A stretch of DNA of 51,021 nt from assembly GCA_013287665.1 (NCBI GenBank), contig JABDDK010000006.1, positions 186 through 51,206 of the forward strand. The letters run 5' to 3'. Below, piece by piece: positions 9,152-16,654 of this stretch. This stretch comes from Alphaproteobacteria bacterium (GTDB lineage: Bacteria; Pseudomonadota; Alphaproteobacteria; UBA9655). Position 1 is the first letter of the stretch, and every line of letters starts with the position of its first letter. The position numbers and the translations under genes are program-made. Below the pieces are notes generated by a model, which made no database searches, had not been told where the DNA came from, and saw only the letters and a list, made by a program, of their open reading frames with translations.

Positions 9152-9378
9152 GTAAGCTTCTTTAAAATAAAAAGAATGAGATTAACAATTATGGTGATAA
9201 GCAAAACAACGACACCAACAATCAAAAATCCAAAAACAAACAAAAGGCCAACAACTATAAGGCTTATAATGACGAGAATTTGCTTCCACGTGAGACGTTT
9301 TGAAGGTGTCTCCCACTGCCAGCTTTCCACTTTAATTTCTGTGTCGTCTTCTGTATTCTTCGGTGGTTTTTTAGCCAT
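9148..9378 (-). CDS. Small two-segment membrane protein encoded inside the pst operon
   Basis: 76 residues. A soluble, charged N-terminus (KKPPKNTEDDTEIKVESWQW, residues ~3-22) is followed by a basic stretch and then almost continuous hydrophobic sequence (residues ~33-72), long enough for two membrane passes, ending KKLT. AGAGGA lies just upstream of the ATG, the start overlaps pstC by 8 bp and the stop overlaps pstA by ATGA. It is therefore translated between the two permeases. I do not recognise the family; an accessory or assembly subunit of the PstCA permease is a reasonable inference. Confidence 0.8.
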   Translation of the reverse strand: MAKKPPKNTEDDTEIKVESWQWETPSKRLTWKQILVIISLIVVGLLFVFGFLIVGVVVLLITIIVNLILFILKKLT

Positions 9379-10276
9379 AGATCCTCTGGTATCTTTTTAC
9401 GCCGTATAGAGCGAGTATATTCAAAAACAAGGTAAGAATAAACAAAACAAATCCTAAGCCAAAGGCAGCCAGTGTTTTCGCATTATCAAAGGCTTGATCA
9501 CCGGTTAAAAGACTGACAATTTGAACTGTCACTGTCGTTACAGCCTCAAAGGGATTAAAGCTGAGGTTTGCTGCAAGTCCTGCGGCCATGACAACGATCA
9601 TTGTCTCCCCAATAGCTCTTGAGAGGGAGAGTAAAAACGCAGCCATCAGACTAGGAAAGATGGCCGGCAAAAGAACACGTATGATCGTTTCAGAAGGGGT
9701 GGCTCCCAACCCCATGGACCCCTCCCTTAAGGTTGTGGGGAGAGAGTGGAGCGCGTCTTCACAGAGTGAGGACATATAAGGCAGAATCATCACGCCCATG
9801 ACAAGTCCGGCACACAGAGCACTTTCACTGGCAATAGAAAGATTAAAAAATCCGGCCACATCACGGATTAAAGGGCCGAGGGTGGCTACAGCAAAAAAGC
9901 CATAGACGAGGGTTGGAATCCCTGCCAGCGTTTCAAGAAGGGGTTTTAGAGTTTGCCTTATTTTGGGGGATGCATATTCGGATAAATAAACCGCGACCAT
10001 GACGCCGCAGGGGACCGCAACGGCCATCGCGATAAGGGTAATCAAGGCTGTTCCTGTAAAAAGGGGAATGGCACCAAATCCGATCTCTTCCCCACTCTCA
10101 AGAGTATGAGGTGCCCAATTCAGCCCAAAGATAAAGTCGAAAACATTCACACGGGCAAAGAAACGAAACGCTTCACCGATTAAGGAGACAACGATCCCAA
10201 TCGTAATAACAACGGCCCCTAGGGCACAGAGCATGAAAAAACCTCGGACGAATCTTTCTAGCCAGACGGATCTCAC
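9371..10276 (-). CDS. pstC: Phosphate ABC transporter permease PstC
   Basis: 301 residues of an integral membrane permease with six or so hydrophobic segments. The binding-protein-dependent transport EAA loop reads REGSMGLGATPSETIIRVLLP, and the MAVAVPCGVMVAVYLSEYA region is typical of PstC. The start is GTG at 10276, overlapping the pstS stop as GTGA, so translation is coupled to pstS. This matters because the 3' end of pstS is made of an inserted repeat. It overlaps the small membrane protein downstream by 8 bp. Confidence 0.95.
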   Translation of the reverse strand: MRSVWLERFVRGFFMLCALGAVVITIGIVVSLIGEAFRFFARVNVFDFIFGLNWAPHTLESGEEIGFGAIPLFTGTALITLIAMAVAVPCGVMVAVYLSEYASPKIRQTLKPLLETLAGIPTLVYGFFAVATLGPLIRDVAGFFNLSIASESALCAGLVMGVMILPYMSSLCEDALHSLPTTLREGSMGLGATPSETIIRVLLPAIFPSLMAAFLLSLSRAIGETMIVVMAAGLAANLSFNPFEAVTTVTVQIVSLLTGDQAFDNAKTLAAFGLGFVLFILTLFLNILALYGVKRYQRIYG

Positions 10277-11403
10277 TTCAGACTCCTTATGCCACAGCCG
10301 TCATTGCGAGCGAAGCGAAGCAATCTGGGAATTACAGAGTCGATCGCAAAGCGATCGAGAAACGCTGCGGCACCAGATTGCTTCGCTTCGCTCGCAATGA
10401 CGGCTTTACTTTTGTAATTTACTACAGGCTTCTCCGCTCCATAGGGGCGGCTTTTTGTTGATGACGATGAATTTTTGTTTCCTATATCAATAGCTCTTTG
10501 ATACATTTCCTTTTGTTCCCGTTCATTTAGAGGAATCAGACCTTTCGCCTTTAAATAACCTGTCACACCAATAGCAGCCGTTGACATAAATTCACGAACG
10601 AAGATAGCCCTCGAGGGATTCTCGTTGATATTATTGGTCTTAATATATAAGTACAGATCTCGGCTCAAAGGGTAGGTGCCGTTATGAATAGAGTCCATGG
10701 TGGGCTCAACGCCATTAATGGGCAGGGCATTCAACCGATCTTTGTTTTTCTCATAATAACTAAAAGTGACGATACCTAACGTATGTGAGGCATTTAAAAC
10801 CTTTTGGATGATAAGATTTTCATTCGTCGGAGCTTCAATATACGCACCGTCATGCCTGAAATAAGGACCACAGGTTCCCCCTATTTTTTCTCTCAAGATA
10901 TCATAGGTTCCCGAAGTTGGAGCGGGACCGAGAACGCGAATCGGATCATTGGGCAAGTTTGCTTGCACATCTTTCCATGTTTTGTGGGGATTTAAGATAC
11001 AGGAGCTGCCCTCTACTGTCTTCTCATCGAGTGCCTCAGTCAAATCCTTGAGAGTCAGAGCGATAGAATCCTCCCTCTTATTTTGAAAAATGACGAGACC
11101 ATCTTGACCAATTTTAAACTCTTGATAAGTGACATGATGGGCCTCACATCTCTCTTTTTCGCTTTCCGTCATAGGCCTTGAGGCCACAACGCCATCGGGG
11201 GATCCTGTGCTTCCACAAAAGAGTTTCACCCCAGCGCCTGTGCCGGTGGACTCAACAATCGGCGTTGGTTCATTTGTTTTGTAATGGAAATGTTCAGCAA
11301 CGGTGGCTGCAAAGGGAAAAACCGTTGATGAGCCAACAATACGAAGAGAAGAAGCCGCAAGCGATTCCTGAAGACATAATAAGGTAAGGAAGGCTTTCCA
11401 CAT
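10273..11403 (-). CDS. pstS: Phosphate-binding protein PstS with a repeat-encoded C-terminal tail
   Basis: 376 residues. A signal peptide (MWKAFLTLLCLQESLAAS) directs it to the periplasm. Phosphate-binding family motifs are IVGSSTVFPFA, STGTGAGVKLFC, VASRPMTESE and GPAPTSGTYDILRE. The normal PstS fold ends near residue 310 (GYLKAKGLIPL). Residues ~334-368 are translated from the family-2 repeat at 10299-10402 (VIASEAKQS...FLDRFAIDS...LLRFARND), the same peptide the copy at 46135-46246 would encode. The insertion kept the frame and the GTGA coupling to pstC. The tail is likely a harmless extension (inference). Confidence 0.93.
   Translation of the reverse strand: MWKAFLTLLCLQESLAASSLRIVGSSTVFPFAATVAEHFHYKTNEPTPIVESTGTGAGVKLFCGSTGSPDGVVASRPMTESEKERCEAHHVTYQEFKIGQDGLVIFQNKREDSIALTLKDLTEALDEKTVEGSSCILNPHKTWKDVQANLPNDPIRVLGPAPTSGTYDILREKIGGTCGPYFRHDGAYIEAPTNENLIIQKVLNASHTLGIVTFSYYEKNKDRLNALPINGVEPTMDSIHNGTYPLSRDLYLYIKTNNINENPSRAIFVREFMSTAAIGVTGYLKAKGLIPLNEREQKEMYQRAIDIGNKNSSSSTKSRPYGAEKPVVNYKSKAVIASEAKQSGAAAFLDRFAIDSVIPRLLRFARNDGCGIRSLK
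10299..10402. repeat. Family-2 palindromic repeat inside pstS
   Basis: Terminal inverted sequence CGTCATTGCGAGCGAAGCGA at the left and its reverse complement at the right, with a centre containing the palindrome TCGATCGCAAAGCGATCGA. It is nearly identical to 46135-46246 and related to 23862-23948. It lies entirely within the pstS reading frame. Similar dispersed sequences are familiar from intracellular bacterial genomes. Confidence 0.92.
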
Positions 11404-11499
11404 GAGCGGTTATAGTTCCATTCTGTTCATTGGGGAGAGTGTAGCATAGTTTGGAAAAAACGAAAATATACGGGATTCTTTATTCACCACCCATTAATT

Positions 11500-11549
11500 G
11501 GTAATAATTATTACCACTTTAGGTGATAATCGGTAATAATTTTTACCAC
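11500..11549. repeat. Direct-repeat pair at the 3' border of the AAA/DUF4143 ATPase
   Basis: Two 18-bp units, GGTAATAATTATTACCAC (11500-11517) and GGTAATAATTTTTACCAC (11532-11549), lie 32 bp apart; each is itself near-palindromic. The pair ends directly next to the ATPase stop codon at 11550. The same pair with the same spacing and orientation occurs at 12881-12930 on the other side of the gene. Confidence 0.9.
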
Positions 11550-12851
11550 TTACTTCTGGTTAAGCAAGAAGCGCCAAATGGGTATAACTTCTATCCATCT
11601 GCCCTCGATGTGTATCTTATCTTCCTCGTTTCGAGTGACAATGATACCAGAATCTAAGTTTAATTCTTCCATAGCCTCAACTAATGCTGAAACTTCTCGC
11701 TTACGCGTTTGATCATTCGCTAAAGTTTCACACACTTGTACAAGCATCTTTGTTCTACCTTGAGTTTGAACAATAAAGTCAACTTCGCGGCCGCTCTTCG
11801 TTTTGTAATAAAATATGTTTTGAAAAACGCTTCTTAAAGAGATAAACACCAAATTCTCAAGTAGATGCCCTGAATTAACAAGAATTTTTGATGAGATAGA
11901 CGTAACGAAGGCATGGTCTATGCAATAGATTTTCTTAGGGTTTGCTTTCCTTCGTGAAAGTGATGCGTCAAAAACACTTACGGTGAATAAGAAATATGCA
12001 TCTTCAAACCAATCTACATAGGATGAAACGGCTGATTTAGGCGCTTTATGATGTAAGGATTGTAAATAACCTGTCAAACTGTTGATTGAGTAAAGGGATG
12101 CAGTCGTATCGATTAATTTATAGGCCAAATCCATGACGGCATTTGGATGGGGAATGTCATAACGTTCAACCAGATCACGATACATAATTGCTTGAAAATA
12201 GTCTTGATGAATTTTGGTTCTCAAGTGTTGACTGAGACCAATCACTTCAGGAAACCCTCCTGATTCCCAATACTGTTGAAATCCCTTCTGAACAAGGAGC
12301 CTCTTCTTGGTTGAGAGAGATTCAGCTGACTCTATTCCTTTATAGTCTAGAAATTCTTTGAAAGAGAAGGGGAATAACTCCCATGATAGTGCTCTTCCTC
12401 TCATTTGTGTGGCGATCTCTTTAGAAAGCAATTGAGCGGAAGAACCCGTAATATAAATTTCACAGTTTTCAGTCCGCTGTACTCTATCTATAAAGGCTTC
12501 CCAAGCCGGGATGACCTGGATTTCATCAAAGAAACAATAAATTTTTTCTGTCCCTTTTTTCTCGGGATAAAGAGAAAAATAGGCTTCTAGGACATTTCCT
12601 AACCCATCATGATGCAAATTATGTAAACGATCATCAAAGAAGTTCAGATATAAAATGTTATCTCGGGATACTCCTTTTTCGAGGAGAGATCTCATGACTT
12701 GAAACATGTAGGTAGATTTCCCACAACGGCGAACACCAACACAAATTGTTGCTTTTCCGGGAACAGGTTCAATCTGTGTCACCCTACTTATTCCTGTTTC
12801 AAGAGGTGTTTCTTGAAAATCCAGAATTAAGGTCTTCAATGTTTCAAGCAT
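11550..12851 (-). CDS. AAA ATPase with DUF4143 domain (AAA_14 family)
   Basis: 433 residues. The N-terminal P-loop ATPase has Walker A GVRRCGKSTYMF (near residue 40), Walker B IYCFFDEIQV and a sensor-like YITGSSAQLLSKE. The C-terminal half resembles DUF4143, including a nuclease-like SGREVDFIV...MLVQVCE in which the usual E-V-K is replaced by QVC, so nuclease chemistry is doubtful. The molecular role of this family is not established. The gene is bounded by matching repeat pairs, with the upstream pair 29 bp before the start, and seems to be a self-contained cassette between pstS and ispB. Confidence 0.9.
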   Translation of the reverse strand: MLETLKTLILDFQETPLETGISRVTQIEPVPGKATICVGVRRCGKSTYMFQVMRSLLEKGVSRDNILYLNFFDDRLHNLHHDGLGNVLEAYFSLYPEKKGTEKIYCFFDEIQVIPAWEAFIDRVQRTENCEIYITGSSAQLLSKEIATQMRGRALSWELFPFSFKEFLDYKGIESAESLSTKKRLLVQKGFQQYWESGGFPEVIGLSQHLRTKIHQDYFQAIMYRDLVERYDIPHPNAVMDLAYKLIDTTASLYSINSLTGYLQSLHHKAPKSAVSSYVDWFEDAYFLFTVSVFDASLSRRKANPKKIYCIDHAFVTSISSKILVNSGHLLENLVFISLRSVFQNIFYYKTKSGREVDFIVQTQGRTKMLVQVCETLANDQTRKREVSALVEAMEELNLDSGIIVTRNEEDKIHIEGRWIEVIPIWRFLLNQK

Positions 12852-12880
12852 TTAATACGATCTCTTCAAGATTTCTATCT

Positions 12881-12930
12881 GGAAATAATTATTACCACAT
12901 ATGAGGATTATCGGCAAGAATTATTTCCAC
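12881..12930. repeat. Direct-repeat pair upstream of the AAA/DUF4143 ATPase
   Basis: Units GGAAATAATTATTACCAC (12881-12898) and GGCAAGAATTATTTCCAC (12913-12930), 32 bp apart, in the same orientation as the pair at 11500-11549. The 14-bp spacers are also related (both end in A/T-TATC or ATAATC). The pair ends 1 bp before the ispB stop codon. It could be an operator for the ATPase gene or one end of a mobile cassette. Confidence 0.85.
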
Positions 12931-12931
12931 A

Positions 12932-13933
12932 TTAACTATCTCGATGCAGTGAAAAATGGGCCAGCTCCTGTAGAGCAGCTTTCAAAGGTGAGTCTGGAAA
13001 GAGGTCCAAACACGTTAACGCATCACTCACATAGTCTTGAGCCTTATGCTTTGTTTTGATCAACGCGCCTGATTCCTTGAGAAGGCGGATGGCATGGGCT
13101 AGGGCGCCAGCATCACGTGTTCCTCCCTCAAAGGCTTCCTTCCAAAAGACAGGGTCACTGCCACTTTGATATGCAAGAATAACGGGCAATGTGACCTTTC
13201 CTTCTCTGAAATCATCACCGATGGCTTTGCCCAGCTTTTCTTGATCGGCTGCATAATCCAGCACATCATCCATCAGTTGAAATGCAAGACCGAGAGCATA
13301 TCCAAAATCCCGCAATGCGACTCTTTCCTTGTTCTCAGCTCGAGCAACAACGGCTCCGACTTCCGTCGCAGCCGAGAAAAGACGGGCTGTTTTGGCACTG
13401 CAAATTTTAAGATAAGTTTCTTGATCAAGACTTAAGTCATGGCTTGAGGCCAATTGCATGACTTCCCCCTCAGCAATAACAGAAGACGCATGGGATAGAA
13501 TTTTAAGCACATCAGGGGATCCATCCTCAACCATCAGCTCAAATGCGCGGCTAAAAAGAAAATCACCGACCAGAACACTGGCCTTATTACTCCAAATGGC
13601 GTTTGCAGTGCCTTTGCCTCTACGAAGCTTGCTTTCATCAACCACATCATCATGAAGAAGGGTGGCGGTGTGGATAAACTCAACGCTTGTTGCGAGTTGA
13701 ATGTGACGCATTCCTTCATATCCGCACAACTCAGCACAGGCGACAGTTAGCAAGGGACGTAACCGCTTTCCCCCTAAAGAAACGAGATATCCTGCAATTT
13801 GTGGAATCAACTCCACAGGGCTTTTCATTTTCTCTAAGATACAAGCGTTGATAGCCTTCAACTGAGGCTCGAGCAAGGTTGTTAAGGAATTTTGCGCTTG
13901 TATAGGCTTTAACGAGGGGATCATAAACGGCAT
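12932..13933 (-). CDS. ispB: Polyprenyl diphosphate synthase (octaprenyl type)
   Basis: 333 residues of an all-helical trans-prenyltransferase. The first aspartate-rich motif is LLHDDVVDESKLRRGKGTAN and the second is FQLMDDVLDYAA; both DDxxD motifs are intact, as is GGKRLRP near residue 53. It elongates farnesyl diphosphate to the long side chain of ubiquinone, which fits ubiE in this window. Chain length cannot be read reliably from sequence alone. The gene ends 1 bp from the ATPase repeat pair. Confidence 0.94.
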   Translation of the reverse strand: MPFMIPSLKPIQAQNSLTTLLEPQLKAINACILEKMKSPVELIPQIAGYLVSLGGKRLRPLLTVACAELCGYEGMRHIQLATSVEFIHTATLLHDDVVDESKLRRGKGTANAIWSNKASVLVGDFLFSRAFELMVEDGSPDVLKILSHASSVIAEGEVMQLASSHDLSLDQETYLKICSAKTARLFSAATEVGAVVARAENKERVALRDFGYALGLAFQLMDDVLDYAADQEKLGKAIGDDFREGKVTLPVILAYQSGSDPVFWKEAFEGGTRDAGALAHAIRLLKESGALIKTKHKAQDYVSDALTCLDLFPDSPLKAALQELAHFSLHRDS

Positions 13934-13964
13934 TTCCTGTGATTCTTTTGAAACTTAACATACT

Positions 13965-15236
13965 CTAACTTGTATTGGTTATTCTAGTCTTTTTATCTAG
14001 GAAGAGGACTAACCCACACGCAAAAACAGAGAGGGCAAGGATGTAGAGCAAAGGGCTTGCGGGAACCCCATTGAGCGCATAAATCCAAAAGCAGATGAAG
14101 GGGGCACTTCTTCCAAAAAGTTCAGAACCTAGGTTATAACTGACACTATGCAACAAGTACTTATCCTTTCCAGCCAAGAGTTTATTGGTCCAAGGAACAA
14201 GTGCGGATGCAAATCCAACCCCTCCGATGACCATCATAAGACGCAATATAAAGAGTCCTGCCCCATTGAGATGAGGTAAGGTGAGAAGAAGCGTCACTCC
14301 AATCATAAACAGAAATGCTGAGGCTAAAAGACCGAAACGCCAATTATAACGGTTAAGGAGGAGGGCAACCCCAGGAAAAAGGAATGCATCTAGCCAGAAG
14401 AGGGTGTTCGTATGTTGCAGTAGGGTCGATAAGGGAATATCAGTTGTTTGTGTGAGAAAGGGGTTTAAGAAGACGAATATAATCGAATAGGTTAAGTAGG
14501 AGAGTCCATAAATGGGGATAAGAGCTAAGAGTAGTCTTGAATTACACTTGAGGCGTAAAAAAATTTCACGATATGAATGGGAAAAACTGGAATCCAAGGG
14601 GCTCGTTATTTCACGATAATGAAAGCGTAACCAAAGGGCCCAGAGACCGAGGAAAAATCCTGCAATAAAGGGATAACGCCAGAGATCCTCAGCGTGTTCT
14701 GAGAGAAGGACGAGGCTGCTGATGGAGGACGCAAACAGAATCCCTGTAATGGTTGAACTATGGTAGAGTCCAGACCAGGATAAGTGCTTTTTTTCTTCTG
14801 TATTTTCAATGAGATAATATCCAGCTATCGCGCTTTCGCCTGCGGCACAAAAGCTTTGGAAAAATCGAACGATGATAAGGAGAAGAGGTGCAAAGATTCC
14901 AATATCATTGGCTATAGGAAGAAGCCCCATAAGTCCTGTCGAAAAAGCAACGCCGAGCAAAGACCAAGAGAGGACGCGTAAGGGGCCATATTGATAGGTT
15001 AATTTGGAGAAGAATATTCCGCCGAAGGGACGAGCAACAAACGTAATGAGGTAAACACTAAAGGCGAGAATGATCTGATAAAGAGGGGAAAACTGCGGGA
15101 AAAAGACCCGTCCTATGACAGGCGCTAAAAACCCATACAAGGAAGAGTCAAAGTGCTCGAGAAGGTTCCCGATGATAAGGCTCCACCGATGAACTTTTGC
15201 GCGTTTATGTAAAGCAAGGTTAGATGAAGTCTGCAT
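13965..15236 (-). CDS. MHS-family MFS transporter under a TPP riboswitch, candidate thiamine importer
   Basis: 423 residues with about twelve hydrophobic segments. The N-terminal LLEHFDSSLYGFLAPVIGRVFFP and VARPFGGIFF match the metabolite:H+ symporter branch (ProP/ShiA-like). Start at 15236: the GGAGGA of the riboswitch 3' end lies just upstream of this ATG, whereas the longer frame from 15257 would begin inside the aptamer. Riboswitch control by thiamine diphosphate implies import of thiamine or a precursor instead of proline or betaine. The control element is seen directly; the substrate is inferred. Confidence 0.9.
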   Translation of the reverse strand: MQTSSNLALHKRAKVHRWSLIIGNLLEHFDSSLYGFLAPVIGRVFFPQFSPLYQIILAFSVYLITFVARPFGGIFFSKLTYQYGPLRVLSWSLLGVAFSTGLMGLLPIANDIGIFAPLLLIIVRFFQSFCAAGESAIAGYYLIENTEEKKHLSWSGLYHSSTITGILFASSISSLVLLSEHAEDLWRYPFIAGFFLGLWALWLRFHYREITSPLDSSFSHSYREIFLRLKCNSRLLLALIPIYGLSYLTYSIIFVFLNPFLTQTTDIPLSTLLQHTNTLFWLDAFLFPGVALLLNRYNWRFGLLASAFLFMIGVTLLLTLPHLNGAGLFILRLMMVIGGVGFASALVPWTNKLLAGKDKYLLHSVSYNLGSELFGRSAPFICFWIYALNGVPASPLLYILALSVFACGLVLFLDKKTRITNTS

Positions 15237-15242
15237 CTCAAT

Positions 15243-15320
15243 TTCCTCCGCCGGCATAACCCGGATCAGGTTGTACGGGTATAATCTCAGCTCTTACCAT
15301 AAGAGCACCCCGATGAGTGG
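15243..15320 (-). promoter_or_regulatory. TPP (THI-box) riboswitch
   Basis: Reading the minus strand, CGGGGTGCTCTTATGGTAAG, then GCTGAGATTATACCC, GTACAACCTGATCC and GGGTTATGCCGGCGGAGGA follow the thiamine-pyrophosphate aptamer consensus in order. CTGAGA and ACCTGATC are the pyrimidine-binding and pyrophosphate-binding signatures. The terminal GGAGGA serves as the ribosome site for the MFS gene, so control is probably translational, with TPP closing the site. Confidence 0.96.
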
Positions 15321-15445
15321 TTGTTTTATAGGTGAAAAGGGGGAGAGGGTCAAGAGGGAGAATAACTAAATAATATTAAAATAAATAGCAATAAAATAAT
15401 AAACGTGATATAATAGTTGTAACAATGAAAGAAGGTGATGAAATT

Positions 15446-15637
15446 ATGAATTACCATGCAATGGCAGCAACAGTAGCTTACGTCCTTGTTATCATAGGAG
15501 CTCTTAATTGGGGTCTTGTTGGTTTATTTGGGATTGATCTCGTTGCACGCTTATTGGGACCGATGACTATGGCTGCACGTATTGTCTACGTACTGATCGG
15601 TGTATCGGGTTTATACTTACTTTTCCTGATGCTGTGA
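15446..15637 (+). CDS. DUF378 small membrane protein
   Basis: 63 residues with two hydrophobic segments separated by the conserved ALNWGLVGLFGIDLVARLLG. This is the DUF378 pattern (N-W-G-L-x-G-L/x-G-x-D), found in many bacteria without known function. The ATG at 15446 is preferred to 15425 since GAAGGTG lies 9 bp before it. A TATAAT at 15409-15414 may be the -10 element. It is divergent from the riboswitch-controlled transporter. Confidence 0.82.
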   Translation: MNYHAMAATVAYVLVIIGALNWGLVGLFGIDLVARLLGPMTMAARIVYVLIGVSGLYLLFLML

Positions 15638-15638
15638 G

Positions 15639-15680
15639 AATTCACCACGTCATGGGGAAAAATTCACCACGCTGTGGGGA
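15639..15680. repeat. Tandem 22-bp repeat, two copies
   Basis: AATTCACCACGTCATGGGGA (15639-15658) and AATTCACCACGCTGTGGGGA (15661-15680) differ only in a three-base core. They lie between the converging DUF378 and holin genes. Function unknown; it could be a protein-binding site pair or the remnant of an element end. Confidence 0.7.
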
Positions 15681-15700
15681 GAATGGTTAATGCGTTGTTT

Positions 15701-16231
15701 TTATTTCGAAAAAAATAGCTCTGAAAGTTTTGTATCTTTCAATTTACTTCCGCGAGAAGATCCAAACTCAAACGCATAGGCATCCTTAAGGCAGGCCCCG
15801 AAAATTCCTGCAATTGTTGAGATAATTCCAACGGCCTCTCCAGGTAGGCTTGATCGATAAAGAGTAATAGTAATGAGGCAGGAGATGAGCCCTAAAGCCG
15901 CAGAGATAACCATAATGTCTGCTCGCATGTTGCTTCGCCCGGCTTGAGCAAGGGCAATGTCCCTCAATCGTGCATTTTCTCTGTCTTTGACCTCTGTTAG
16001 CTTGAGATCATGATCCATTTTGAGAATGGCTGTTTGAAAGTCGGCCACGAGCTGTGGATTCCCTTTTAAAGACAGCAGAACTTTGGCAGGGTCTTTTTCA
16101 CCTGTGATTGACTGAGCAACATCAACAACCTTTTGAATCACTTTATCTTCTTGTTCTCCTTTGATCCACCGCCTAAGAAAGGGCACGAATTCTATTAAGG
16201 CATAGGCAAGATTTAACATTGAAAAGCTCAT
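15701..16231 (-). CDS. Holin of the GTA three-TM family
   Basis: 176 residues. It matches the pattern of the 'holin of 3TMs, for gene-transfer release' family: an N-terminal hydrophobic stretch (LAYALIEFVPFLRRW), a charged coiled region (residues ~30-100, KVVDVAQSITGEKDPAKVL, ENARLRDIALAQAG), then two C-terminal membrane segments (IMVISAALGLISCLITITLY, GIISTIAGIFGACLKDA). Such holins open the inner membrane to release gene-transfer-agent or phage particles. GAGGAGG precedes the ATG. It is the last gene of the phage-like block, directly after the cell-wall hydrolase. Confidence 0.82.
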   Translation of the reverse strand: MSFSMLNLAYALIEFVPFLRRWIKGEQEDKVIQKVVDVAQSITGEKDPAKVLLSLKGNPQLVADFQTAILKMDHDLKLTEVKDRENARLRDIALAQAGRSNMRADIMVISAALGLISCLITITLYRSSLPGEAVGIISTIAGIFGACLKDAYAFEFGSSRGSKLKDTKLSELFFSK

Positions 16232-16240
16232 GATTCCTCC

Positions 16241-16654
16241 TCAAGTTAGGTTATAGAAAATGTGGTGACCTATGCGCAGTTTAATTTTGTCAGGGTTTGC
16301 CCACGACGGATTGCAGGATGTTGCATGATAATGGTCGCAACCTCTTGTTAAATCGGGCCAGCTGCCTTTAACAACCTTTTTCGCGACTTCAAGGCAAAGC
16401 ATGAAGAGAGGCTCTTTTAAAAACTCATTTCCCTTCAGAAGAGCATAATTGGGATCATTTTCATTCCAGCAAGAAAACTGCTTTGGCTTCAAGCAAACCT
16501 CAGAAATGGTTTTACCAAATCGCTTCCCTTTTTTCAGACGATTCATGATGACATTTGCAATTGCAATTAAAGGTGCGAGTCCGGAGGTTGCGTATTCACC
16601 GCGTGCTTCTCCATACATAGTACGCGCAAGAATATTGAGATCTTCTTCGTTCAT
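16241..16654 (-). CDS. Cell-wall hydrolase (SleB/Hydrolase_2 family), lysis endolysin
   Basis: 137 residues from the ATG at 16654, which overlaps the upstream stop codon (ATGA) and has AAAGGAGA before it; the longer frame is rejected. Motifs ARTMYGEARGE, IANVIMNRLKKGKRFG and PKQFSCWNENDPNY are those of the SleB-type lytic transglycosylase or amidase fold, with the catalytic Glu in GEARGE. There is no signal peptide, so export would depend on the adjacent holin. In gene-transfer agents and phages this pair performs host lysis. Confidence 0.9.
   Translation of the reverse strand: MNEEDLNILARTMYGEARGEYATSGLAPLIAIANVIMNRLKKGKRFGKTISEVCLKPKQFSCWNENDPNYALLKGNEFLKEPLFMLCLEVAKKVVKGSWPDLTRGCDHYHATSCNPSWANPDKIKLRIGHHIFYNLT

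Noticed and set aside
11404-11499. Pho box upstream of pstS
   Set aside because: I looked for CTGTCAT-like direct repeats before the pstS start and saw none convincing; the region is short and ends at the ATPase repeat pair.
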